This document shows positions 48,097 to 57,332 of a stretch of 64,000 nt of DNA, one piece after another. The stretch's first letter is position 1, and the number at the start of each line of letters is the position of its first letter. The position numbers were made by a program, and so were the translations under genes. Origin of the DNA: JAEUMG01 sp046349315 (lineage in GTDB: Bacteria; Pseudomonadota; Alphaproteobacteria; Rhizobiales; Aestuariivirgaceae); the NCBI GenBank assembly GCA_046349315.1, contig JAXMCQ010000016.1, positions 62,001 through 126,000 on the forward strand, read 5' to 3'. Under the pieces are notes generated by a model, which did no database searches, was not told the DNA's origin, and was given only the letters and a program-made list of their open reading frames with translations.

Positions 48097-49320
48097 ATGA
48101 CCCCGACATTTGATTACGCCAAGTCGTTCGATTCCGCCCTCGCGAAGCTGAAAGGCGAGGGTCGCTATCGTGAGTTCGCCGATCTGCGCCGCATCCGTGG
48201 CCGCTTTCCAAAGGCCCTGTGGCTCAGCCCGAAAGGCGAGCGCGAAGTCACTGTCTGGTGCTCCAACGACTACCTCGCCATGGGCCAGCACCCGGATGTC
48301 CTCGCCGCAATGCATGCCGCGATCGATGAGGCGGGCGCCGGTTCGGGTGGTACACGGAATATCTCCGGCACGACCCGCTATCATGTCGCCCTGGAACGCG
48401 AGCTCGCCGATCTTCACGGCAAGCAAGGGGCGCTCCTCTTCAACTCGGGCTACATGGCGAACGAGGCGACGCTCTCGACTCTTGCCAAGCTCCTTCCCGA
48501 TTGCGTGATCATTTCGGACGAGTTGAACCATGCCTCGATGATCGAGGGCATCAAGCATGGGCGCTGCAAAAAGATCATCTGGAAGCATAATGACCTGGAT
48601 GATCTCGCACGTATCCTCTCGTCGCTCGGCAGCGAGGCGCCGAAGATCGTCGCCTTTGAATCCGTCTACTCGATGGATGGCGATATTGCGCCGATCGCCG
48701 ATATTTGCGCTCTTGCGCGCCGGTATGGCGCACTGACCTATCTCGACGAGGTCCATGCCGTTGGTATGTATGGTCCGCATGGCGGCGGCATCGCCGAGCG
48801 TGACGGTCTTGCCGATCAGATCGACATCATCGAGGGCACGCTCGCCAAGGCCTTCGGATTGATGGGCGGTTATATTGCAGCGTCGACGCGCATCATCGAC
48901 GCCATTCGCTCTTATGCGCCGGGTTTCATCTTCACGACCTCACTGCCGCCGGTCATTGCTGCAGGCGCGGCTGCAGCGATCCGGCATTTGAAGGAGAGTG
49001 TTCGCGAGCGTGAACTCCAGGCCGTGCACGCGAGATTGCTGGCCAGCGAGTTGAAGGCGAGGGGGCTTCCCGTCATGGATAGCCCGAGTCATATCGTGCC
49101 CGTCCTCGTCGGCAATCCGGTCCTTTGCAAGTCGCTGACCGACAGGCTCCTCAGCGAACATGCGATCTATGTCCAGCCGATCAACTTCCCGACTGTGCCG
49201 CGCGGCACAGAGCGCATCCGATTGACGCCCGGACCCTTGCACGGGGAGGCCGAGATCGCCCGCCTATGCGACGCGCTCGATGCTCTGTGGACGGAATTGA
49301 CGCTCAGAAGAGCGGCCTAA
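48097..49320 (+). CDS. hemA: 5-aminolevulinate synthase
   Basis: A 407-residue PLP enzyme that condenses glycine and succinyl-CoA to 5-aminolevulinate (the Shemin, C4 route typical of alphaproteobacteria). The glycine-rich loop is GSGGTRNISGT, and the PLP Lys is Lys251 in TLAKAFGLMGGYI. Full length (FDYAKSFDSAL start). The ATG is preceded by GGAGAGCCGCA. hemB lies at 43121-44182. This is not the glutamyl-tRNA reductase that shares the symbol in other bacteria. Confidence 0.97.
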   Translation: MTPTFDYAKSFDSALAKLKGEGRYREFADLRRIRGRFPKALWLSPKGEREVTVWCSNDYLAMGQHPDVLAAMHAAIDEAGAGSGGTRNISGTTRYHVALERELADLHGKQGALLFNSGYMANEATLSTLAKLLPDCVIISDELNHASMIEGIKHGRCKKIIWKHNDLDDLARILSSLGSEAPKIVAFESVYSMDGDIAPIADICALARRYGALTYLDEVHAVGMYGPHGGGIAERDGLADQIDIIEGTLAKAFGLMGGYIAASTRIIDAIRSYAPGFIFTTSLPPVIAAGAAAAIRHLKESVRERELQAVHARLLASELKARGLPVMDSPSHIVPVLVGNPVLCKSLTDRLLSEHAIYVQPINFPTVPRGTERIRLTPGPLHGEAEIARLCDALDALWTELTLRRAA

Positions 49321-49321
49321 G

Positions 49322-49455
49322 TTCTCCCTCCCATCGCCCTGGCGAGGGGAGGGTGTCACGCGTTATCGTGACCGGTGGGGTTGTTTTAACGAGTGCCGCC
49401 CCACCCGGCGCTACGCGCCACCCTCCCCATGCTCCGCTCGGGGAGGGAGGGTTAC
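49322..49455. repeat. Family A repeat between hemA and glyA
   Basis: Two oppositely oriented half-units: CTCCCTCCC...GGGGAGGG, then CCCCACCCGGCGC, ACGCGCCACCCTCCCC and a GGGGAGGGAGGG end. The CCCCACCCGGCGC...GCGCC box is an inverted match to the second half of the two repeats that flank the DUF559 ORF. Non-coding. Confidence 0.7.
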
Positions 49456-49584
49456 AGAGTATAAGCGACGCAATCCGACCCTCGACTGCCGCACATGGAA
49501 ACGGCGCCGCTGCGGCCTCGTGTATCTGGATTGCCAATTCGCGCTGCCTTATGGGCAGTGCTTGACCGCTCCAAGGGGAAGAAC

Positions 49585-50943
49585 ATGGCCAAGCGCGCAA
49601 CCAAAACCACCGCCCGCAAGTCGAAGCCGGCCGCCAAGAAGCCGAAAACCAAGAACATCAGCAGTGCCAAGGGCTTTCCCGATTTCTTCACCGGCAAGCT
49701 CGCCGCTTCCGATCCCGCGATCGCTGCCTCCATCAAGCGCGAACTGGGCCGTCAGCAGCACGAGATCGAACTGATCGCCTCCGAAAACATCGTCTCGCGC
49801 GCCGTGCTCGAGGCACAAGGCTCGGTCCTCACCAACAAATATGCCGAAGGCTATCCCGGCCGGCGCTACTACGGCGGCTGTCAGTATGTCGATGAGGCCG
49901 AGACATTGGCGATCGATCGCGCCAAGCAGCTCTTCAACTGCTCCTTCGCCAATGTGCAGCCGCATTCCGGCGCCCAAGCCAACCAGGCCGTGTTCTTCGC
50001 GCTGATGCAGCCCGGCGATACCTATATGGGCCTCGACCTTCGCGCCGGCGGCCATCTGACCCACGGTGCGCCGGTCAACCAGTCGGGCAAATGGTTCAAG
50101 GTGGTTCCCTATGGCGTGAACCAAGGCTCGAGCCAAATCGACTATGACTGGGTCGAGAAGCTCGCGCATGAAAACAAGCCGAAACTGATCCTGGCCGGCG
50201 GTTCGGCCTATCCGCGCATCATAGACTTCGCACGCTTCCGCAAGATCGCCGATTCCGTCGGTGCCTACCTCATGGTGGATATGGCGCATTTCGCCGGATT
50301 GGTTGCCGGCGGCGTCCATCCCAATCCACTCGCGCACGCCCATGTGGTATCGACCACCACGCACAAGACTTTGCGCGGGCCGCGCGGCGGCATGATCCTC
50401 TGCAATGACGAGGAACTGGGCAAGAAGATCAATTCGGCGGTCTTCCCCGGCCTGCAAGGCGGTCCTTTGATGCATGTGATCGCCGCCAAGGCGGTGGCTT
50501 TCGGCGAAGCCCTTCAGCCCGCTTTCAAGACATATGCAGCTCAAGTCGTCGAGAATGCCAAGACTTTGGCCCAGACGATGATCAAGGGCGGCTGCGATAT
50601 AGTCTCGGGCGGCACTGATACGCATCTCATGCTGGTCGATCTGCGCAAGAAGGGTCTGACCGGCAAGGTGGCGGAGGCAGCCCTCGGCCGCGCCTTCATC
50701 ACTTGCAACAAGAACGGCATTCCATTCGACCCCGAAAAGCCGATGGTCACCTCGGGCGTTCGCCTCGGTACGCCGGCCGGCACGACGCGCGGCTTCAAGC
50801 AGAAGGAGTTCGTCAAGATCGGCGAGCTCATCACCGAGGTTCTCGATGGGCTTGCGAAGCACGGCGAAGACGGCAATGGTAAGATCGAAGGGGCGGTACG
50901 GCGCAAGGTCCAGGCGCTGACGGACCGCTTTCCGATATACTAA
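49585..50943 (+). CDS. glyA: Serine hydroxymethyltransferase
   Basis: A 452-residue PLP enzyme that interconverts serine and glycine and loads tetrahydrofolate with one-carbon units. The PLP Lys is Lys261 in TTHKTLRGPRGG. The active site includes LIASENIVS, and the family signature AHFAGLVAGGVHPNP is intact. Residues 2-24 are an unusual Lys/Thr/Ala/Pro-rich tail before the normal start of the fold. ATG 49585 is preceded by AAGGGGAAG. Upstream of nrdR by 28 bases. Serine/glycine output also feeds hemA. Confidence 0.96.
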   Translation: MAKRATKTTARKSKPAAKKPKTKNISSAKGFPDFFTGKLAASDPAIAASIKRELGRQQHEIELIASENIVSRAVLEAQGSVLTNKYAEGYPGRRYYGGCQYVDEAETLAIDRAKQLFNCSFANVQPHSGAQANQAVFFALMQPGDTYMGLDLRAGGHLTHGAPVNQSGKWFKVVPYGVNQGSSQIDYDWVEKLAHENKPKLILAGGSAYPRIIDFARFRKIADSVGAYLMVDMAHFAGLVAGGVHPNPLAHAHVVSTTTHKTLRGPRGGMILCNDEELGKKINSAVFPGLQGGPLMHVIAAKAVAFGEALQPAFKTYAAQVVENAKTLAQTMIKGGCDIVSGGTDTHLMLVDLRKKGLTGKVAEAALGRAFITCNKNGIPFDPEKPMVTSGVRLGTPAGTTRGFKQKEFVKIGELITEVLDGLAKHGEDGNGKIEGAVRRKVQALTDRFPIY

Positions 50944-50971
50944 ACCATTGAACTGACGAGATAATTAGGGA

Positions 50972-51460
50972 ATGCGCTGTCCGTTCTGCAGCAATGAGGA
51001 GACGCAGGTGAAGGACAGCCGCCCCAGCGAGGACGGCGCCGCGATCCGCCGCCGCCGCTATTGCCCGGACTGCGGTGGACGATTCACGACCTTCGAGCGC
51101 GTGCAATTGCGCGAATTGATGGTGGTCAAGCGCAATGGCCGCCGCGTGCCGTTCGATCGCGACAAGCTGGCGCGCTCGATCCAGGTGGCGCTCCGCAAAC
51201 GACCTGTCGAGCCTGAGAGGGTCGAGCGCATGGTGTCTGGCATCGTGCGCCGGCTCGAAAGCCTTGGCGAAAGCGAGATCAAGTCAGAGACCGTCGGCAA
51301 GCTCGTCATGGAGGCGTTGAAGCTGCTCGACGATGTCGCCTATGTGCGCTTCGCCTCCGTCTACAAGAATTTCCGCGAGGCCAAGGACTTCGAAGAGCTG
51401 CTCGGTGAACTGAGTGGCGATGTCGATGAGGACGAGCGACCCAAAAAGGGAAAGAGCTGA
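50972..51460 (+). CDS. nrdR: Transcriptional repressor NrdR
   Basis: A 162-residue repressor of ribonucleotide reductase genes. The zinc ribbon has Cys3, Cys6, Cys31 and Cys34, and an ATP-cone domain follows from about 50 (VKRNGRRVPFDRDKLARSI). It senses nucleotide status and binds NrdR boxes. The conserved glyA-nrdR-rib order is typical of alphaproteobacteria. Confidence 0.97.
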   Translation: MRCPFCSNEETQVKDSRPSEDGAAIRRRRYCPDCGGRFTTFERVQLRELMVVKRNGRRVPFDRDKLARSIQVALRKRPVEPERVERMVSGIVRRLESLGESEIKSETVGKLVMEALKLLDDVAYVRFASVYKNFREAKDFEELLGELSGDVDEDERPKKGKS

Positions 51461-51491
51461 GCCGGTTTTCCGGCCAGCTCGCGTCACCATC

Positions 51492-52586
51492 GTGAATTCC
51501 GATCTCCGCTACATGGAATATGCAAGCCGGCTCGGCCGCCGCGCACTCGGCACGACCGCGGAGAACCCGCCGGTCGGCTGCGTGATCGTAAAGAACGACG
51601 TCGTTGTCGGTATTGGCTGGACGCAGCCCGGCGGCAGGCCGCATGCCGAGACCGAAGCACTCGCCATGGCGGGCGAGGCAGCGCGCGCGGCGACGGTCTA
51701 TGTGACGCTCGAGCCTTGCGCCCATCACGGCCGCACCGGGCCTTGCGCCGAAGCATTGGTTGCAGCGGGAGTAGGGCGCGTCGTCACGGCTTTCGAGGAT
51801 CCCGATCCGCGCACGGCGGGCAAGGGCCATGAAATACTACGGGCAGCCGGCATTGAAGTCGATACCGGCGTCGGCCAGCATCAGGCGCGGGACGCGCTTG
51901 CCGGCTTCCTGACTCGGATTACCAAGAAGCGTCCGCAAGTGATTCTCAAACTTGCCATTTCCGCCGACGGCAAGATCGCCGAAGGTAAGGGAAAGCGGAC
52001 GACGATCACCGGACCCGAGGCACAGGCCCGCGTTCATCTCCTGCGCGCGCAATGTGATGCCGTACTGGTGGGTTTGAGCACGGTGCTCGCCGATGACCCT
52101 GAATTGACGGTGCGCCTGCCGGGTCTTGAGGGTCGCTCACCGGTCAGGGTGGTTGCCGATACGCGATTGTCGATCCCGTCGCATGTGAAGCTCGTCAAGA
52201 CGGCCAAGGAGCTTCCCGTCTGGCTGTTGGCCACGCGAAGCGGCTCGGTCGGCAATGACGACATCGTCGTTATCGACTGCCGGCAGGGAAAGGATGGTTG
52301 GGTCGACATGCGCGATGCCACGAAGCGGCTCGCCCAGCGCGGCATCAACCGCTTGCTGGTGGAGGGCGGTTCGCATATTGCGCGCTCTTTCCTTGACGCC
52401 GGGCTCGTCCAGCGGGTCGAACTCTATCGCGCGCCGAAGGAGTTGGGGCCGCAAGGGATCGACGCCTTTGCCGGGCTTGATTGGCGCAGGGTTTCCAGGC
52501 GGTTCCGGGTCATTGCCCAGGAAAAGCTTGGGGCCGATACGCTGACGGTCTATGAGAAGCCGCCCGGCGCGACGCCCGCCCGCTAG
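51492..52586 (+). CDS. ribD: Riboflavin biosynthesis protein RibD (deaminase/reductase)
   Basis: A 364-residue bifunctional enzyme. The deaminase domain (about 1-145) has HAETEAL and PCAHHGRTGPC, which hold zinc. The reductase domain (about 150-360) has LKLAISADGKIA and LLVEGG. It deaminates and reduces the pyrimidine intermediate from GTP. The start is uncertain: GTG 51492 gives the expected length, while an ATG at 51426 would overlap the nrdR end. Followed by a family A repeat. Confidence 0.94.
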   Translation: MNSDLRYMEYASRLGRRALGTTAENPPVGCVIVKNDVVVGIGWTQPGGRPHAETEALAMAGEAARAATVYVTLEPCAHHGRTGPCAEALVAAGVGRVVTAFEDPDPRTAGKGHEILRAAGIEVDTGVGQHQARDALAGFLTRITKKRPQVILKLAISADGKIAEGKGKRTTITGPEAQARVHLLRAQCDAVLVGLSTVLADDPELTVRLPGLEGRSPVRVVADTRLSIPSHVKLVKTAKELPVWLLATRSGSVGNDDIVVIDCRQGKDGWVDMRDATKRLAQRGINRLLVEGGSHIARSFLDAGLVQRVELYRAPKELGPQGIDAFAGLDWRRVSRRFRVIAQEKLGADTLTVYEKPPGATPAR

Positions 52587-52682
52587 CCCCTCCCCCTCGT
52601 GGGGAGGGGTTGGGGTGGGGGGCTCTGGGTTTTTCTTATTGGACCCCCCACCCTAGCCCTCCCCACAAGGGGAGGGGAATGC
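52584..52682. repeat. Family A repeat, large inverted pair between ribD and ribE
   Basis: A left half CCCCTCCCC...GGGGAGGGG...GGGGTGGGGG is followed after about 25 bases by its inverse, CCCCCCACCC...CCCTCCCC...GGGGAGGGG. The whole can fold into a long cruciform. The ribE GTG begins 9 bases beyond its right edge. Confidence 0.75.
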
Positions 52683-52691
52683 CGAGGCTAA

Positions 52692-53300
52692 GTGTTCACC
52701 GGAATTATTACCGATGTCGGCGAAGTGATCGCGGTCGAGAAGCGCGGCGATACGAAATTCACGATCGCCACGCATTACGATCCGGCTTCGATCGCGATTG
52801 GTGCATCGATTGCCTGTTCGGGCTGCTGCCTGACGGCGATCGCCACCGGCAAGCTGCAGGATGGTCGCGGTACCTTCGATATCGAAGCATCCGCTGAGAC
52901 CCTGTCGAAGACCACGCTTTCAACCTGGAAGAAGGGGACGCCGGTCAATCTCGAGCGCTCGCTGAAGATAGGCGATGAGTTAGGCGGCCATATCGTATCG
53001 GGCCATGTCGATGGGCTTGGCGAGATCGTTTCGATCACACCCGACGGTGACTCTCAGCGCTTCGTCTTTCGCGTGCCCGATACGTTGGCCCGCTACGTCG
53101 CGCCCAAGGGTTCGGTTGCCCTCGACGGCACATCGCTCACCGTCAACGAGGTCGATGGCGCCACTTTCGGCGTCAACATCATTCCGCACACGCAGGCGGT
53201 CACCACCTGGGGTCATGCAAAAACCGGGGATCTGGTGAACGTTGAAATCGACATGCTGGCACGCTATGTCGCCCGCCTTTTGGAGTTCCGGGCGGCATGA
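52692..53300 (+). CDS. ribE: Riboflavin synthase subunit alpha
   Basis: A 202-residue enzyme that dismutates two lumazine molecules to riboflavin. It is two barrel repeats: FTGIITDVGEV opens the first and LVSGHVDG-like IVSGHVDGLGEI the second. The conserved SIACSGCCLTAI and GTSLTVNEV segments are present. The GTG start follows GAGG at 4 bases. ATGA overlap with ribH. Confidence 0.96.
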   Translation: MFTGIITDVGEVIAVEKRGDTKFTIATHYDPASIAIGASIACSGCCLTAIATGKLQDGRGTFDIEASAETLSKTTLSTWKKGTPVNLERSLKIGDELGGHIVSGHVDGLGEIVSITPDGDSQRFVFRVPDTLARYVAPKGSVALDGTSLTVNEVDGATFGVNIIPHTQAVTTWGHAKTGDLVNVEIDMLARYVARLLEFRAA

Positions 53301-53770
53301 AGCAGAAGAAAGCAAGCAAGACGGCGGAAAAGACCAAGGCGCATCTCCTCATCATCGAGGCGCGCTATTACGGCGAAATCTGCGATGAGTTGTGCCGCGG
53401 TGCTATCGCCGCCATCGAACGTGACGGGGCGACGTGGGAACGCATAGCTGTCCCTGGCGCGCTCGAAATCCCGGGCGCAGTCGCACTCGCCGCTGCGGCC
53501 AAGCGCTTCGACGGCTACGTCGCGCTCGGCTGCGTATTGCGTGGCGAGACGACGCATTACGACATTGTCGCCAATGAATCCTCGCGCGGATTGATGGAGT
53601 TGACCTTGAAGGGCCTGTGCATCGGCAATGGCATCCTCACCTGCGAGAACGAGAAGCAGGCGTGGGAGCGCGCCAATGTTTCCGAACTCGACAAGGGCGG
53701 TGGTGCTGCGGATGCGGCGCTCACCATGATCCGCTTTAAGCGTTCAGTCGGCAGGCGGGCCAAGCGATGA
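53297..53770 (+). CDS. ribH: 6,7-dimethyl-8-ribityllumazine synthase
   Basis: A 157-residue lumazine synthase. It has IIEARYYGEICDELCRGA, the PGALEIPGAVALAAA segment, GCVLRGETTHYDIV and the basic C-terminus. It supplies the substrate for ribE. Overlaps ribE and nusB by 4 bases on each side, so the three are translationally coupled. Confidence 0.97.
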   Translation: MKQKKASKTAEKTKAHLLIIEARYYGEICDELCRGAIAAIERDGATWERIAVPGALEIPGAVALAAAAKRFDGYVALGCVLRGETTHYDIVANESSRGLMELTLKGLCIGNGILTCENEKQAWERANVSELDKGGGAADAALTMIRFKRSVGRRAKR

Positions 53771-54246
53771 AGGCGAAACGCCGCCAGCCACCTGCCGCAC
53801 GCTCCGCCGCAAGGCTCGGCGCCGTCCAGGCGCTCTACCAGATGGATATTGCCGGCACCGATGTCGGCGAAGTGCTGGCGCAGTTTTCATCGCGCGCCGC
53901 CGGCGATGATTTCGAAGACGGCCAATGCGGCGAGGCGGACTACAAATTTCTGAAAGAAATTGTCGATGGTGTGGTGCGCGAGCAGCGTGCGATCGACCCG
54001 GCCGTCAACGAGGCCCTCGCCAAGGACTGGCCCTTGCCCAAGCTTGATTCCACCGTGCGCGCGATACTCAGGGCAGGGTGCTATGAATTGATGTTCATGG
54101 ACCGCGTACCGGCGCGGGTTGCCTTGAACGAATATGTCGAGCTCGCGCACGCCTTCTTCGACGGCGAGGAGGCGGGCTTCATCAATGGGGTGCTCAACCA
54201 ATTGGCGCGCGCCAAGCGTCCTGCCGAGTTTGGAGCCCCCGCGTGA
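53767..54246 (+). CDS. nusB: Transcription antitermination protein NusB
   Basis: A 159-residue all-helical RNA-binding protein needed for rRNA antitermination. It begins AARLGAVQALYQMDIAG. The middle has FLKEIVDGVVREQRAIDPAVNEALAKDWPLPKLDSTVRAIL, and the end FDGEEAGFINGVLNQLAR is canonical. It overlaps the MFS gene by 4 bases (gtga). Confidence 0.96.
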   Translation: MKAKRRQPPAARSAARLGAVQALYQMDIAGTDVGEVLAQFSSRAAGDDFEDGQCGEADYKFLKEIVDGVVREQRAIDPAVNEALAKDWPLPKLDSTVRAILRAGCYELMFMDRVPARVALNEYVELAHAFFDGEEAGFINGVLNQLARAKRPAEFGAPA

Positions 54247-55442
54247 CCGCCATCGCGATGGACGACACCCGCGTCCGCCGCAATGTCCTGATCCTCGCCA
54301 TCGGCCAGGGCCTCTATTCGTCGACAACGGTCATCCTCATCGCCACCGCCGGCCTCGTCGGCGTCATGCTGGCGCCGTCCAAGAGTTGGGCGACCCTGCC
54401 GGTCTCGACCTTCGTCATCGGCACCATGCTGTCGACGATCCCGGCGTCGCACCTCATGCAGCGCCTTGGCCGCCGACCCGGATTTCTCATTGGTGCCGTC
54501 TTCGGATTGCTTGGCGCGCTGTTGGCGATCTACGCGATCTATGTCGGCAGTTTCGCCTTGTTCTGCTTGGCCGCCGCCTTTCAGGGAACATTCCAGGCCT
54601 CAAGCGGCTTCATGCGCTTTGCCGCCGCCGATATTTCAAGCCCGGCCTTCCGGCCCAAGGCAATCTCCTGGGTTTTGACCGGCGGGGTGGTCGCTGCGAT
54701 CTTCGGTACGCTGATCGTTATCCGCACCACTGATCTCCTGGCGCCCTTCACCTTTGCCGGATGCTATGCGGCAAGCGCGGTACTTTCGATCGCGACGATG
54801 TTTGCTTTGCTGAGACTCGACATTCCGAAGCCGCGCGACGACGAGGACTTGGCAACGACACGGCCATTAAGTGAAATTCTTCGCCAGCCCCGCACGCTTG
54901 TGGCGATTGCCTGCGCTACGCTCTCCTACGGCATGATGAACCTGGTGATGACGGCGACGCCGATTGCCATGGTCGATTGCGGCTTCGTCAGCACCGATGC
55001 GTCCTGGGTGATCCAATGGCATGTGCTCGGCATGTTCGTGCCGAGCTTCTTCACCGGTCATTTGATCGCGCGGTTCGGTGTTGAAAAAATATGTCTGCTC
55101 GGGATGACGCTGCTGGTCGGCTCGGCGATCGTTGCGATGCTCGGGATCGATTTTGCCAATTTTGCCATTGCGCTCATTCTGCTCGGCCTCGGCTGGAATT
55201 TCGGCTTCATCGGCGGCACGACCTTGTTGACCGGCAGCTATGCACCGTCCGAGCGTGCCAAGGTGCAAGGTTTCAACGATTTCGCGATTTCCGTGACGAT
55301 GGCGATCGCCTCCCTTGCCTCGGGCAAGCTCCTCAGCGGGCTGGGCTGGAATGCGGTTAACCTTGCCGTATTTCCCATGGCGGCGATTGCCATCGCCCTT
55401 ATCCTCTGGCTTGCCCGCCAGCCGCGCACGCGACCCGCCTGA
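54243..55442 (+). CDS. MFS transporter
   Basis: A 399-residue inner-membrane protein with twelve helices. The MFS loop 2-3 motif is present as LMQRLGRRPGFLIGAVFG, and the second half repeats with LIARFGVEKICLLGMTLLV. The substrate is unknown. It starts with GTG overlapping the nusB stop, in the place where thiL is often found in related genomes. Likely co-transcribed with the riboflavin cluster; whether it moves a related compound is not shown. Confidence 0.9.
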   Translation: MTAIAMDDTRVRRNVLILAIGQGLYSSTTVILIATAGLVGVMLAPSKSWATLPVSTFVIGTMLSTIPASHLMQRLGRRPGFLIGAVFGLLGALLAIYAIYVGSFALFCLAAAFQGTFQASSGFMRFAAADISSPAFRPKAISWVLTGGVVAAIFGTLIVIRTTDLLAPFTFAGCYAASAVLSIATMFALLRLDIPKPRDDEDLATTRPLSEILRQPRTLVAIACATLSYGMMNLVMTATPIAMVDCGFVSTDASWVIQWHVLGMFVPSFFTGHLIARFGVEKICLLGMTLLVGSAIVAMLGIDFANFAIALILLGLGWNFGFIGGTTLLTGSYAPSERAKVQGFNDFAISVTMAIASLASGKLLSGLGWNAVNLAVFPMAAIAIALILWLARQPRTRPA

Positions 55443-55501
55443 GGTTCACCCATCGTTCAGCTTGGTGGGTGCAGTTTCCGGGCCGTGCGAGAGTAAATTC
55501 C

Positions 55502-57265
55502 ATGACCGACCACGTATTGCGCAGAATTCCATCCCGCTGGGACATGGCAGCCTTCGAATTCAAGGCGGCTCTATTCAGAGCCAGACGGTCACTGGTTGAA
55601 GCGGCATCGCGACAGACCGTTCGCAAATATCCGCAGGCTGACAATCTCATTCGCGAACCGATCCTCTCATGTATCGCTTCGCCTCTGTGGAACGCGTTGT
55701 CTGGCCCGAAGGAATACGCGCTGACCGCCGGCAAGATCCAAAACTTGCGTATGGCCGTGCGGGCGATCGACGGCATTGAGGTCCCAGCCGGCGAGATCTT
55801 CAGCTTCTGGCGCCAGATCGGTCGCACCACCAGGGCGCGCGGATACGTGAATGGCCGCGAACTGCGCGAGGGCTGCCTGATCAAGAGCGTCGGCGGCGGA
55901 CTGTGTCAGCTCTCGAACGGGCTTTACGAGGCCGCGCTTGATGCGGGGCTCGAGATCGTGGAGCGCCACGCTCACAGCCGCGTGGTGCCCGGATCGCGTG
56001 CTGCGCGCGAACGCGACGCGACAGTGTTCTGGAATTATGTCGACCTGCGCTTTTGCTCGCCGCGTCCTTTCCGTATCGAGGCAAGGCTCACGCGCGGCAT
56101 GCTCGAAGTCGCGATCCGCGGCGCTCGCAAAGAAATCGCAGCCTCCGTCGACGTCCCGGCGACTGTGCGCGAAACGGCGAATGACTGTACGAGCTGCAAC
56201 GAGACTGATTGCCATCTCCACGATCCGGAGGTGAAGGCGCCGGCGATCGTCGGTCGTCCGACCACCTGGCTTGTCGATGCCTGCTGGCCGGAATTCGCGA
56301 CCTTACTCGCCGCACGCGCCGGCAAGGACGATGCGCTATTCCTGCCGCAGCGCCTGCGCAAATCCGATCGCTATGCTTGGCCGCAGCATTTCTGCGGCTC
56401 CGAGACCCGGGCTACCTTCACTGCCCTGCGGCGCGCCCTGGCGCTGCGCCGCGCCCCGGCTCAGGGCCGCGCATTGCAAAGCCTGATGCTGCGCTATGAC
56501 GCGGCACTGGCGAAGCGCTATGCGCGGGGTTTGTCTTATCTCCATACCCACGCCGTCGTGTCGCAAAGCCTCTTGCCGCATCTCTGGCGTGCCGGGGCGC
56601 TGGCCGGGAGAAGCTTCGAAGTCTTGATGGAGCGAAGCCCGATTTCGCATTTGCAGGCAACGCTGGACGAGGCTGCGGCGCGTTATCCCGAAAGCCCGAC
56701 ACTGGGCGACTTCCGCGCGCCGGAGGGCCTTGCCGAAGCCGAGGAGGAGGCGCTTGCCGAAGCGATGCGCATCCACACGCCGCATCGTGAGCTTGCAGCA
56801 CTCTATCCCGCGAAGACTGAACTCCTCGACTGGATGCTGCCTTGCATTTCGAAAAAGTCAGCGCCCGGAGGAAATACCATTCTCTTCCCGGCTTCGGCCC
56901 TGGGCCGCAAGGGCGCCTACATAGTGCGCGAAGCGATGCAAGGTCTCGATGCCGAACTCGTCGTCACTGGCCGGGCGCGCGAGCATGACGGCGACTTCTG
57001 GAAGGGCGTACGGGTGAGGCCAACGGAAAACGGCGCGTGGCCGGTCGAGGTGGCTGCGGTCGTCCTGCCGGCCATCATCGAGCACCAGCCGCGCGCGCTG
57101 TTGAGAGCCATTGCAATGGGCCTGCCGGTCATCGCGACCGAGGCTTGCGGTCTCGGTTGCATGCCAGGCGTCACGACGGTACCGGCCTATGATGCCTCGG
57201 CGCTTCGCAATGCGCTGACTGCGGCGCTGTTCCGCGAGTCGGACGTGGAGCGGGTGGCGGCCTGA
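55502..57265 (+). CDS. VanW domain protein fused to a glycosyltransferase-like domain
   Basis: A 587-residue protein. The N-terminal half holds a VanW domain with the signature KSVGGGLCQLSNGLYEAALDAG at about 129-148. Next is a Cys cluster CTSCNETDCHLHD at 229-241, which could bind metal. The C-terminal part (about 440-587: ILFPASALGRKGAYIV, ALLRAIAMGLPVIATEACGLG) resembles the C-terminal half of GT-B glycosyltransferases, in outline only. VanW function is unknown. No signal peptide. The ATG follows the longer ORF start by 11 codons. I am sure of VanW, not of the C-terminal assignment. Confidence 0.8.
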   Translation: MTDHVLRRIPSRWDMAAFEFKAALFRARRSLVEAASRQTVRKYPQADNLIREPILSCIASPLWNALSGPKEYALTAGKIQNLRMAVRAIDGIEVPAGEIFSFWRQIGRTTRARGYVNGRELREGCLIKSVGGGLCQLSNGLYEAALDAGLEIVERHAHSRVVPGSRAARERDATVFWNYVDLRFCSPRPFRIEARLTRGMLEVAIRGARKEIAASVDVPATVRETANDCTSCNETDCHLHDPEVKAPAIVGRPTTWLVDACWPEFATLLAARAGKDDALFLPQRLRKSDRYAWPQHFCGSETRATFTALRRALALRRAPAQGRALQSLMLRYDAALAKRYARGLSYLHTHAVVSQSLLPHLWRAGALAGRSFEVLMERSPISHLQATLDEAAARYPESPTLGDFRAPEGLAEAEEEALAEAMRIHTPHRELAALYPAKTELLDWMLPCISKKSAPGGNTILFPASALGRKGAYIVREAMQGLDAELVVTGRAREHDGDFWKGVRVRPTENGAWPVEVAAVVLPAIIEHQPRALLRAIAMGLPVIATEACGLGCMPGVTTVPAYDASALRNALTAALFRESDVERVAA

Positions 57266-57332
57266 GAGTCATTGCACTTTCAGCCGTGCGCTGGCCTATT
57301 CGGTTTCTCCAACGAATCTTCCGGGACGAACG

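Noticed and set aside
52584..52691. FMN riboswitch between ribD and ribE
   Set aside because: The gap consists of a G/C-box inverted repeat. I found none of the conserved FMN aptamer segments.
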